From assembly GCA_001600615.1 (NCBI GenBank), contig BCKK01000005.1, positions 1,699,559-1,763,558 on the forward strand: a stretch of 64,000 nt of DNA, given 5' to 3'. Origin of the DNA: Dioszegia crocea. Taxonomy: Eukaryota > Basidiomycota > Tremellomycetes > Tremellales > Bulleribasidiaceae. Under the pieces are notes generated by a model. It saw only the letters and a list, made by a program, of their open reading frames with translations, was not told the DNA's origin and did not search any database. The position numbers were made by a program, and so were the translations under genes. This document shows, piece by piece, positions 1-10,400 of this stretch. Within the stretch, counting starts at the first letter, position 1, and each line of letters begins with the position of its first letter.

Positions 1-1847
1 GGCGCGGGATGGTATGGACTGTCTGAAGGACCACCGTATCCCGGGGCGAAGGATGTAGAGTCCGAGACGCTGCGTACCATGTATGCGTGAGGAGGTGCTG
101 CGGGCGGAGGGTACTGGTGTGCCGGCGGAGCGGGATAGTAGGTTGTCGACGGGTGAATGTACGTCTGACCATGCTGAGGGTGCGAATATTGATAATGCCG
201 CTGAGCCGAGTTGTGAGGAGGGGGCTGTCGGTGCTGATAGGCACCAGTCTGGGCCTGATCCGTCATGCCTGTGTTCCAGTACGTGGGCGTATTGGGGACG
301 ACGGGACTATGGCCCAATTCGGGCTGAGGAGGGGTAGGCGCCGGCCGGTATGTGGGAGGAAGGACAGGATGGTGGGTTTGCTGATGAGACTCAGGATACT
401 CAGGGCCTGGGGCCATGGTGGGTGAGTGAGGTCGATAGGGCGCGAATGCCGAAGCGGGGTAGAGTGACCGTCCGTCCGGTAGCGTCCGGTTTGACGGTGC
501 ACCAGTGGAAGGAGGTCCAGACACAGTGGTAAGTGTCGGCGTACCCTGACTGTTACCATGTTGTACCGCCTCGGATGTCGGGTGAGATCCGCCCTGATCA
601 ACCTCATGGATCGTATCGAGCGCCATGGAGGGTTGACGAGAGGCATAGTATGGCTGTGGCGCATGGGCCAGAGAGGGGGATGTAGTAGGGTGGGTGTTGT
701 CCGCGGTAGGAGGGGGGTAGGCCGTGCTGGACATGGTCCGATATCCCGACGAGTGAGGAGGGAGGATATCATGCGGCGATATGGTAGGCTGGAGGTATGG
801 TGAGGCTTGGGGATCATACGATGCCATGGCGCTCAAATCCGCCATTTCAGGTGCCGACATACTCGTGGGGAAACTAGGCATCATGTCGTACCCTGTCCCA
901 CTGTCGTATGGGTTGAGATGGGGCGACATGAGTTCGGTAGAGGCAGACGACACCATCGACATGCTAGAGACATGCCTTGACTGGGTGGAGAAGGGGGGAG
1001 CGGCGAGGGAGGCGGAGCGCGGCTGTTGGTGCTGCTGTTGGTGCTCGCCGGGGATGAGAGTGGAGGATGGTAAGGTGCTCGCTCGGGAGGGAGAGGGAGG
1101 GACGGAAGAGTGGTTCGAGGCCGTACCCATACTGGCGAATCGAGATCGCTTGACGGTCCGCATAGGGCTCTCTCCAAGGCCAGAGAGGGACCGCTTGGAT
1201 CCGACTCTCGACGGCACAGGAGACTGAGTGGGTGTCACTTCGCCCCGACTCAAGCCCATGCCCATGCCCATACCCATTCCATCCTCTTCATCATCCTCAT
1301 CAATGTCGTTCCGCCTCGACGACGAGCCCGCGCCCAATGCCCACTGACCCGCAATTGTGTCGTCGCCGGCATAGCGCATACTGGCGGTAAGCGGGCTGTT
1401 GTTGGCAGGACTAGAGTAAGTCCCGAATCGAGATGGTGTGGGATCGGTAGATGAGCTCAATCCCAGATTGACGCCCATGTTCATGTTTTTGGGTGTTGTC
1501 GTGTAGCCCGAATGGGGAAGGACGACGCCTTGGTGGATGGATGGATAGTGCCTTCCTCGACGCTGGGGTGAGGAGGTGAAGGAGTGGTGGGCGCCGGACC
1601 CGTCGCCCAGATCGAGTTCGCCGTCGGCGCCAATGAAGGGGTTGATGCCCGATGGGTTGCGGGGCCGTTTGGAGGGAGGCATCGTGAGGTGGAAACTTGG
1701 CTGAGGGAGGGAGGGGTTGTAAGAGGAGGAAGAGCCCGAGGTGGAGGGACCGTAGGGGTCATGGATGTACTCGGTGGAGATGTCGGGTGGGGAGACGATG
1801 GGGATTTCGGGAGGAGAAGCCACGAGGGCGCAGTTGAGGACAGACAT
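1..1847 (-). CDS. Ser/Pro/Gln/His-rich protein, possible transcription regulator (C-terminus off window)
   Basis: One open frame reads from an ATG at 1847 down to base 1 without a stop, so about 615 codons are present and the C-terminus lies outside the window. The protein begins MSVLNCALVASPPEIPIVSP. It is mostly low-complexity: runs of Ser, Pro and Thr, a Gly-Met repeat next to an acidic patch (DEDDEED), a basic SKRSLSGL...TVKRSR stretch that could be a nuclear localisation signal, and a Tyr/His/Gln/Pro-rich C-terminal part (QYSHPQHGQTYIHPS). No structured domain is visible in this portion. Such composition is common in fungal transcription factors whose DNA-binding domain sits at the C-terminus, but that is inference. 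The ATG follows a probable 5'UTR intron. Confidence 0.7.
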   Translation of the reverse strand, partial: MSVLNCALVASPPEIPIVSPPDISTEYIHDPYGPSTSGSSSSYNPSLPQPSFHLTMPPSKRPRNPSGINPFIGADGELDLGDGSGAHHSFTSSPQRRGRHYPSIHQGVVLPHSGYTTTPKNMNMGVNLGLSSSTDPTPSRFGTYSSPANNSPLTASMRYAGDDTIAGQWALGAGSSSRRNDIDEDDEEDGMGMGMGMGLSRGEVTPTQSPVPSRVGSKRSLSGLGESPMRTVKRSRFASMGTASNHSSVPPSPSRASTLPSSTLIPGEHQQQHQQPRSASLAAPPFSTQSRHVSSMSMVSSASTELMSPHLNPYDSGTGYDMMPSFPTSMSAPEMADLSAMASYDPQASPYLQPTISPHDILPPHSSGYRTMSSTAYPPPTADNTHPTTSPSLAHAPQPYYASRQPSMALDTIHEVDQGGSHPTSEAVQHGNSQGTPTLTTVSGPPSTGAPSNRTLPDGRSLYPASAFAPYRPHSPTMAPGPEYPESHQQTHHPVLPPTYRPAPTPPQPELGHSPVVPNTPTYWNTGMTDQAQTGAYQHRQPPPHNSAQRHYQYSHPQHGQTYIHPSTTYYPAPPAHQYPPPAAPPHAYMVRSVSDSTSFAPGYGGPSDSPYHPA

Positions 1848-1855
1848 GATACGTA

Positions 1856-2084
1856 CTGGGTTGTCAGCTTGGGGTGGATGGATGGAGAGAGTGTGGTGTG
1901 GGAATGGAGGGTGACGGAGGGGTGGATCAGGCACGGGGTAAGAAGAGGGGGAAAGGTGTCGCCACTATCGGTAGTGGGTGTGGGAAGGGAAAGTGTGATG
2001 GGACTTGGGCAGGATAATAAGGATGATTGAAGTGGCGATAAAGAGAATGGGAAGATGGAAGGGGTAGTATCGACGGAGACTTAC
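1856..2084 (-). other. Probable 5'UTR intron of the left-edge gene
   Basis: On the minus strand GTAAGT at 2084 is followed by a GCTGAC branch site and a CAG acceptor at 1856, nine bases upstream of the ATG. The exon before the donor has stops in frame, so the intron lies in the leader. Length is 229 bases, longer than most introns here. Confidence 0.6.
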
Positions 2085-3667
2085 CTGTCACTCAAATAAG
2101 GAACGACGACTAGGAACTAGGATGTAGAAGCGAAACCAGAGGTAAGGGCTACCTCGGGCAAGGCTGGAGGTAGGGACGGAGAAGGCTGAGCAGCCAATAG
2201 AGGAGAGGGGTGGCAAGCAGTAAGGGGCAGTACTGTTGCAGATGTATGGATTGGGAGAATGGAAGTCGGAAGGCGAGTTGGGATTGGGATGAAGTAGGAA
2301 CGAGGGGAGGGGGGAGGGGGATTGATGATGAAATATCGTCCAGCCCACGCTCCAAGTTTATATCGCCAAACAAGATTCCACAACCTCGGTCCTTATCTTT
2401 CCCACGCTTTCGCTCCACGAATGGCCTTGACACTTCGGTCCCAAGTGTTTTCTGCCTTGGCCCTGTGTTTCCTGCCTCCTAATCCAGATCCACCCTGTGA
2501 CGCCTTAGCTTCGACTCGGATTCAGGTCTTTTGACCCCGTGTTGTCCAGAGGCACCGCTTAATAATAGGCGAATGTGAGACACTGAGACCGTATGACGGT
2601 GAGACAGTAATTGGGGATCGGGAATGGAGCGATGAGGTGTTTTGGATTGAGGTAGACTGAGTGAGCTGGGCGATTGGGGTATGATTGGCGTGGAATGTAT
2701 GGTAATTCGACTGGGTGTAATGATGTGTCGGCGGTGTTTGGCGCAGAGTAGGAGTTTGGGTAGAGGGTAGCAGATAGGTATGTATCGCTGTAATACTGCC
2801 CTTTGGCCCGTACGTAGAGGCCTGGACCGATCCGAGCGGACTCGATGGACCACACGGTGCACGCTCCACACTGGAGGCTCCGTCCGTAGAAGCTTTTCTC
2901 CTCTCGCAGCTCAGCCCCTCGGTGCCTGAGACCGTGGGAACAAGTGACGACTCGTGGTGCTGGTTGTTTACCGGCTCCCGAGGTATCTGAGACACTTGGG
3001 TGGCAAGTGATACAGGTATGTCCCACTCTGACGAAGCTTTTGAGAGGAGTTGTTGACGTCAAAAAAAGTAAAAACAGGCACGTCGGTGATGTCCGGCTGC
3101 GGGGGTTGCTTGGGTGTGACCCGTGGGTATATCGTCGTTGTAAAGAGCGTGGGGGTGTTCAAGATGGAACAGTATTATAGGCCGAGTCAAGATGTATAGA
3201 GAGATGCAAAGACTTCAAGATGCAAGCTTTGGGTGTGTACCTCGCTGATCTTCAGCCAAGGACGGACATCCCTTCCTTTTCGTCACCCGACATACCGTCC
3301 AATGGGGCATGTCGCTTCTGCTGACACAACTCCGCATTCCGCTCTTTCGGTTCAACGAGAGTTCCCCTCGGCTCTTCTCTCATCACTTCGCGCTCGCTCT
3401 TGCCTCTCGGCTCGCTGACTGAGCCGACAGGCAGGAGGACAGAGCAAGTGAAAGTCAAGCTGGAGCGACGCCTTGTTGACGTCCAAGCCCTTTCCGACGG
3501 AACTTGGCCCAATACGTCATCAAAATTAGGTTCCGGGCGTCTCCTGGCGGCCATCGCCGGCCAGCCCAGCGTGCCAGCTCTTCGATCCAAACCCGGGCCC
3601 CCACCTCCATCTTCTTTACCCCGCATCTCAATCTTTCCCTGGTCCTCACAAACTCTCGCTACAAGGC
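2085..3667. other. Gene-poor gap between two divergent genes
   Basis: This gap separates the left-edge minus-strand gene from the plus-strand gene at 3668. It must hold both promoters and leaders. A minus-strand open frame at 2522-2995 encodes a Ser/Thr/Pro/His-rich peptide with a protein-like composition, but I found no convincing donor linking it to the downstream exon and its first codon is not ATG. I leave it uncalled. Confidence 0.5.
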
Positions 3668-4903
3668 ATGGCAGCCTCTTCAACCCCATCCTCAAGACGT
3701 AGACTCAGGCCAGTGGAAGATATAGCTCATACGCCCGCATCGAGTAGCCGGGGAGTGGAAGGCGCATCGAGCGTGGGACGCGTGACGAGGAGGTCTGCCG
3801 CTGCCGCTGCTGCTGGACCCAACACATCTCTGGCGTCAGGCTCTGCGTCGGGCGCGACAAAGAGGTCTCGACTGTCTGACAGCCATCAGAATCAGGCGCA
3901 GACCCAGAATGATACGTGGTCGAACGGTTCTGGGCCCAGTGTGACCGAGGGTCAAACATCGGTCCCGCATAAACCAAATGTATGTCCGTTTCCCTATTCC
4001 CGCCAACCTCGGCCTGGGCGTGATGTTGATCGTCCACGAGAGCTATACTGATTTGTCTTCAGAAACGTCCCAGGAAGTCCTCCTCTACGCATACTCGACC
4101 AGGCCCTAATCAAGCATCATCCTCACTATCCCAATCTCCCCGGAAGGCAACCATCCTTCCTCCAACAAAAGAAGTACGTCCGCTGTCCCTTTCCGTCCCT
4201 GCGTTCCCCTCAACCCCAAAGGGACCTTGGATCCACCCTCCTTGAAGCATAAAGTAAAGTGCTGATCCAGCAGTATGACGTCCTGCCACACTCTTACCTC
4301 CCCCTCCCACTCCGGCCTCACCTACCTTACCCAATCGGTCTAACCCCATTCCGATATCCCTGTCTACACCCCACACTCCCTCCACCGCCCGCGGGTGACC
4401 CGCTCAATCCAAAGTGGAAGCCATACGACGCTAATCATGTCTCACATCTCGATCCCTTACCTGATTCCGTCCGGGCCTTATCGGCTTTAGGGAGGGAGCC
4501 GAGGATAATCAAAATGGGCACAGGAGCAGGAGCTGTGGGATTAGGGTCGGGGACAGGTGTGAGGATCACTGATCAAGATGCTCAAAATCGTTTCGATACT
4601 GGACATGTGTTGGATCCGGAACTTGCCTCGCTGCCTCACCCTTTACCTAACCCACTCCCCATCCCCAATCCTCAACCTTCGCATCTACAGCCCATCGCCC
4701 CTCCGGCCTCAGCTCGACATCTGGACCCACCAATCCCTGGGGAGGGTGATCCGACTTTCGACATCAATACCTTCTTCGAGTCCGCATCGTACGAGACCAT
4801 CTCGGCTTTGTTGGCTACGGGGGATAACGTCGGTACGGGGGATGGAGGGGGTCAAGGAGGTGTAGGGCCTGGGGCAGTGGGAACGGGGATAGGACAAAGA
4901 TAG
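3668..4903 (+). CDS. Hypothetical protein, 351 aa, Pro/Gly-rich
   Basis: Three exons, 3668-3979, 4063-4173 and 4271-4903, all joined in phase 0. The introns have GTATGT and GTACGT donors, CTGAT branch sites and CAG acceptors. The N-terminal third is basic and Ala/Ser-rich (RRLRPVEDI, VTRRSAAAAAAG, KRSRLSD, KRPRKSSS), suggesting a nuclear protein. The middle is a Pro/Leu/Tyr-rich segment (SYLPLPLRPHLPYP) followed by NPKWKPYDANHVSHLDP. The C-terminus carries FDINTFFESASYETISALL and a Gly-rich tail. I do not recognise the family and assign no function. Confidence 0.75.
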
Positions 4904-5838
4904 GCACGGGGAGAGATTGTTGGGATAGGGTTAGAGACTCGAATGGGAATGGACATGAAGAAGTAGGGCGTATTGGAATTGATGTTGATGTTGGAATGAC
5001 TTCATGGTGGAATGTCGTATGTGTTCGGGGTACTTAGTAAGTGATGGCTGCGTCGGATATCAGCAGATGATGTAGCTGATATGGTAGATTGTTACGTCTA
5101 GTATTAGAGCGCTTCCTAAACTATCATGATACGGCAGATGTTTCTTGTCTGGCAGTCTGGACTCTGCGCCCTCTGACCAGAATCTGACCCGTGGCGTTGA
5201 TCCCAGTCAGGCGTAGTCCCAGAGCGTAGCAACATGCCGAGTAAGAGACCGCTATCAAAGGGGATCTCCGCGTCACAGGCTGATGTTTCCATTGATCAGA
5301 TCCCCCTGCTGATATCGGGTGGCGAGCACGCTGGGTACACGTGTGGACCCCAACTCGGTAAGTACTGGTGGCTGTACCACTCCTTTATACAGCCCTCACC
5401 GTTTCAGCTCGACTCGGACATAGGGGCAGCTTCTGACGCCATACTGATTCGTACCCCTGTCAGAGCCCCTCGACTAGGGGATTAGGTGTAACGCGCTCCA
5501 TCAGGCTAAATCCGGGTCGCATTCAAAGGACCGCCATTGACACACGCTAACGACCCCTTTGTTCAGAAACCGTAATCCGGACACCACGCCGAGTAGCTTC
5601 TGTCCAGGTCTACTGTCAGGGGTAAAGTCCACACGCGTTTGGACATGCCTTCTGACAGGGATACCTCAAGGGATTACTGGCTCTTTGGGCAGAATATGCC
5701 CCCGAGCGACTGTGCCCACATGCCACCACGAGCTATATAAGAGTGGCCAGGGCCGCCCGGATCCTGATATTTCCATGAACAATCTCCCCTACTCCCTTTC
5801 CAGTTGATCCTCCGTCATCTCATCCCATACTCATCACG
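4904..5838. other. Intergenic region with a doubtful small spliced ORF
   Basis: An ATG at 5234 opens a frame that could be spliced from GTAAGT at 5357 to a CAG ending at 5463 (CTGAT branch site upstream), giving a peptide of only about 45 residues (MPSKRPLSKGIS...). Splice signals are good but the peptide is short and unrecognised, so this may be a non-coding or leader transcript of the 5839 gene. Nothing else stands out before the TATA box at 5734. Confidence 0.3.
5734..5740 (+). promoter_or_regulatory. TATA box of the 379-aa protein gene
   Basis: A TATATAA element lies about 100 bases upstream of the ATG at 5839, in the usual position for a short-leader fungal promoter. Confidence 0.5.
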
Positions 5839-6978
5839 ATGACTACTACTTTCCCAATCAGCAGCACTCAAAGTTCCATAGGTTTAGCAAAGACCACCGC
5901 TGGACCCCCCAGCTACATTTCCGCTGTCCTCTTCTCTCGGGGGAAAGATGGATTCGAGCTTGACCTTTGCACCGACAAGAGAGCGATGTCGGCAGCGACT
6001 GAGGCGTCCCACATGCTCGCCCGTCGCCTCGGTCCAGGTATGGACGTGACCAAGGCAGATGCTGACCTCTACTTTGAAGAGTCGGTGGAGTCCATCAACG
6101 CGGCTGCACCCTTCGGTAAGAAGTGGCTACTTGCTGCTCCCGAAGGTGTTCAGATCGTGCATACCGAGAAGGAGTTCGAGGCGGCGAAGAAGGCGGCCAA
6201 TTTCGGTCATTGCAATCGGTATGAGAAGGGGATTCAGCGAGATCCCGGCGAGGAGCTACACCAGGTGAATATCATCGTCAGTACCTCGCCCATTCAAGAA
6301 GCCTCTCCCCTGTCCTCATTCCCGACCTCGAACAGACCCATCGACAGCGAGGTCCCACTCAAGATACAGAACCAGCTTTCTGACCTGTTCTCCAGCCCCC
6401 ACGCCTCAGCACCGAACTTGCAGTCCAAGCGTACTCAAGCACCCGCTGTTCCCGAGGCGCCGTCGAAGACACATGATCACGCCTTTCAGCCTCGATCCGA
6501 CCGGTACCCCGAAGACACTACTCCCAAACCGAGCTATCTCTCCATCGTCTGCAAGAAGCCAATCCCTGGCGGGTCCTGGGTCAATTCCAACTTGGAATTC
6601 GCCATTACCACCGACGATTTCGAAGGAGCTCAAGACATGTTCAAGCGCCTGGGTGCGAAGATCGAGAGCTGGATGACTACAGGTACGGGGTCGCAAGGCG
6701 AGGGTGTCACCAAGGCCACACTCAATCGCTTCATGCAGGCAGAGGTGGCGGCAATGGAGACGCCCACTCTGAGTATACGCTTCGCCGAAGAAGACACCCG
6801 GTTTGTGACGACTGCGGATGCTTACAGCGAGGCGAAGCTACAGAGCGGTCGCGATCATCTTTTCCGACAGACTGAGGGAAAACAACGGGTCGGAGAAGTT
6901 TTGCAAGGGACTATGGGCGGTTGGAGAATTTCTCCAGAGTGGAGAAGCTCGTTCTCCTACATCCCTGATGGGCTCTGA
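5839..6978 (+). CDS. Hypothetical protein with a duplicated module, 379 aa
   Basis: Single uninterrupted exon, unusual in this window. The protein contains what looks like two copies of a module of about 110 residues. The first starts near residue 24 (PSYISAVLFS) and ends near 130. The second starts near residue 231 (PSYLSIVCKK) and ends near 345. Both share a PSY(I/L)S start, a middle ending in RLG (ARRLGPGM and FKRLGAKI), a Glu/Ala-rich helix, and a closing helix reached through similar text (EKEFEAAKKAANFGH and ADAYSEAKLQSGRDH). The linker is Pro/Ser-rich. There is no signal peptide or membrane segment. I do not recognise the module and infer no function. Confidence 0.75.
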   Translation: MTTTFPISSTQSSIGLAKTTAGPPSYISAVLFSRGKDGFELDLCTDKRAMSAATEASHMLARRLGPGMDVTKADADLYFEESVESINAAAPFGKKWLLAAPEGVQIVHTEKEFEAAKKAANFGHCNRYEKGIQRDPGEELHQVNIIVSTSPIQEASPLSSFPTSNRPIDSEVPLKIQNQLSDLFSSPHASAPNLQSKRTQAPAVPEAPSKTHDHAFQPRSDRYPEDTTPKPSYLSIVCKKPIPGGSWVNSNLEFAITTDDFEGAQDMFKRLGAKIESWMTTGTGSQGEGVTKATLNRFMQAEVAAMETPTLSIRFAEEDTRFVTTADAYSEAKLQSGRDHLFRQTEGKQRVGEVLQGTMGGWRISPEWRSSFSYIPDGL

Positions 6979-7469
6979 GTACTTCATCTTGTCAGATGTT
7001 TTGTAGTCCGTATACCAATGTAATGCCTGCTTTACTTTACGACCATGTACGGAGGACTTGCAACTGACTTACTCAAGCCTGGGCCCTGCAAAGTTTGTAG
7101 CTGATTATCCCTTCGACGACCTCGTGCGACCGCATCATTCCACTCCCTGCCCCTCAGTCAGACCCAAACAGGATGTTACACAAAGTACTACATATTCTTG
7201 GACACATATATATGGCACGTCAAACTGCGACTTGCTTACAGAGTGGTTTTGTCTAAGACTAACTATGATGGGAAAGCTTTGATTTCCCTTTTTACACAAT
7301 ATCTTCCCTTCCCATCCTCCCCGTCCACCTCTTCCTTGTCTCTACGCCCAGCTCCTTCGCTCTCCTTTCCATCATCTCGATCTCGCCGTCTGATGCAGAG
7401 TAGTTGTTTTGGGGGGTTTTGAGTGGTGGTAGTGATCTCGCTTCCCTCCTTCTCATCGCGCTTCATCTC
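6979..7469. other. Convergent 3' intergenic region
   Basis: Lies between the stop codons of the plus-strand 379-aa gene and the minus-strand APSES-type gene. It is pyrimidine-rich on the plus strand and shows no coding signal; it probably holds both 3'UTRs. Confidence 0.5.
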
Positions 7470-10400
7470 CTATCCCTTAACAGTCTCTCCACCTACGCTC
7501 GCACGCGTGGTTCGTCGGGCCGGCACAGACGCAGACAACACCGGAGGGTTCCCAGTGGTTGACGCAGTAGGACCAGCGATTGGCCTGGGCTGAGCAGTCG
7601 GGAGCTGGACCGTAGCCGTGGATGTTTGGGAAGTAGGCCGACCAGCCGGCGCAGCAGCCTTCTGCCCTCCCACTGTATTCGCCGTCACCTTATTCCCTCC
7701 GCCAGCTCCCGCCACAGGTCCAGGAGCTGAAGCAGGCACCATCCCCACTCTCTTCATCTGCCCCTGCGCCTGGCCTGAACCCTGCGCCTGACCCTGAGTC
7801 GCCGAGATAGGCGTGACCGTCACAGCAGGCGCCGCCGGTCTACCCGGCTGAACCATACTTGGCGGTGGTTTATTGGTGGCGGTCGACATTGTCGCAATCT
7901 TACTAGCAATGGGGACGGGAGCGGTAGTAGGGGGTTTGGCAGCGAGCATAGGTTTCGGCGCAGTCGTACCAACCACTGTCGCTCGGCGGCGCTTGGCCTG
8001 TGGACATTCATCCGGATTGGTATTGGCTGGCCTGATCAATGCGCCCTTAGGACCTTGACCTTGGGTCTGGACAGGGACGGCGGGAGCTGAGGCTGCAGCC
8101 AGAGGACGAGCGGGACCAGAAGTGGCTGCGGCGGAATTTGCTCGAGGGTGGGCCGGGCCAGCATTGGGATTGGGGGCCGGCCCAGAGCCGGGTTTCCGAG
8201 CTGCGATGGGTACAGGTGCAGGTCTGGGTCTGCCAGCGCCACCAGGTGCGGAGGATGGAGTGGAAGTTGGGGTGGAAGTGGATGATGATGCGGCGGTAAG
8301 GGTTGGATTACGAGGTGTGGCGTGGAAAGGACTTCCAAAGTGTTCCTTGTTGGTATGGATGTGGGAGATATCTTGGTTTTTAATGATGGCCACGAACTAT
8401 CTCTGTCAGCCAACTTCTCTCCAACAAGGGAAAAGGCAAAAACGTACCTTCTCGACAATATCATCATTCAATAAAGCCCAAATGGGATTTTCGGCATACC
8501 CCTGACCTTTAAACCTATCCCTCAAGAATCTCGCATCGTGTAATCGGATCCAGAGACCCACAACACCCGCATCATACCCCATTTCGGTATCCTGGGGCTC
8601 GTAGACTTCTTTACAAGAAGGGAAGGGGTTGTTTCCAGTTGGGTTGACGATAGTGTGATGTTTGCCCTTTGGGATGCCAAGGGCAAGGAGGAGAGTTGTC
8701 GCGTTCACTAGTCGTCAGCATACACCCCAGATCATGAGAAGAAAGGACATACCGAAATCCGAATCAATACGCCTTATAACCACAAACGTCCCCAATTTAC
8801 TCGTATGATTCAAAAAGTAGACTGGAATCATACTAATCACACTGATCCTCACGCCATTGCAGAGTGGGACGGCAATATGGTGACCGTGGTTGTCGGGACG
8901 AGCGGCCGGTCGGGCAGGCGCAGTTGCAGGTGTAGGAGTCGTGACTCTTGAGGCAGGCGCGGTGACTGCTAGTGAGGATGCGGTTGACGCAGGCCGGGAT
9001 TGGGTGGAGGGCGGAGCAGAGGGAGTGGCGGAAGGTGCAGTATGAGGAGGGGGAGCGGCTGTCGAAGCGGCTGGTCGGGGCTGGACTTGCTTTGTAGCGT
9101 TTGTGGGGATCGGTGCAATCACACCTGTTACTGGAGGTGTAACCTCGGCCGTACTTCCATCCATCACCACATCCCCTTGTGTCTGCTGTTGCACACCCAT
9201 AACGCCCTGCATCCCCATTACATCCTCCATCCCCACTCCGATCCCCATGCCCATGCCCGCCATGCCCATTCCGGCGATAGGCGGACTGCGTAATGCACGC
9301 GGATCGACTGAGCTCGGCATATCCCTGAGCGAAAGCATGCTCATTGAGTGAAGAGCCATGGGACTCATGGCGCCCGAGGCATTGGCCATGTAGAGTGAAT
9401 CGCTCGAAGCAGATCCCCAAGCTGCAGACGGCGTAGCGGCAGCCGAAGATGATGTGAGGTCAGAGAATGAGGTAGAAAGGGGCATATGTGACCGATTGTC
9501 GGGTGATGATCCAATTCGCTGTCGGTACGCTTCGAGTAAAGCCCGTTTTTGCTCGGCCCGCTCTCGACACGCGACACGATGCTCCTCTTCCCTCGCTTCA
9601 GCCTCCGCCATTGCGCGCTCTAGCTCCGCCGTCCCGATCGCCTCTTCCCACTGATGCTCGTACCCAACAGTCCGAGGTGGACTGCCTTCGAGTGGTACAT
9701 CCGTGAGGGGTGGAGTTGGCGGGTGATCGAGGGGAATAAGACCCGGGCTAGATTTCCGCCGACGGGTAGACGGCCGGAGTGACCGTGTAGTCTTGGCCGG
9801 ACTAGGATTGCGAGGTGTGCATTGCAATAAGGCCGCAACGCCTATTTTGCCCGACGAGGACGTTCGGCGATGTTGAGGTCCGGAAGGTTGAGCTCGACCC
9901 CGACTCTTCTTGCCGCGCTGAGGCGTACGTTCAACGGGACAGAGGGGGTTGTAGAGACCATCAACATCCTCAACCGTCATGCTTTCGGGACCACACGGAT
10001 CATCGTACTCGTCCCCATCATCCAGCAGGACATCCGATCCCCCGCTTGACGGCGCCTGAGTGTCGGCTGACGAAGCTCGCGAGATATCATGAGGGGAGAG
10101 CGAGTCTGGATCCTCATCACATTCCGTCAATCCTGGAGAAGGATAGTCCACCAGCTCCTCCTTCACCCTAAAGGCCGTAGACACTGCGGCCTCCCGAGCC
10201 CATTCGGCTGTATGCCGCCGCCGGTCGTGCTCTGGTGAAGCGACGTCTCCGAGTTGAGAGACGACCTCGGAGTCGGAAAGAGTTTCGTCGGGATCGGCAC
10301 GGACAGGCCCCTCGCCAGCTTCATCAAGCCACGATTGGTCTTCGTCAATGTCCATGCCTTCTTCAAGGGAGGTAGATAGTCTAGAGAGGTGTTGAGTGGG

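Noticed and set aside
2522..2995. Minus-strand open frame with Ser/Thr/Pro/His-rich 157-residue translation
   Set aside because: It begins at a non-ATG codon, has no donor site that joins it to the next exon, and no family resemblance. It could be leader sequence.
8833..9420. Long open frame on the minus strand inside the APSES-type gene
   Set aside because: It is a shifted-frame shadow of the large exon and its translation is not protein-like.
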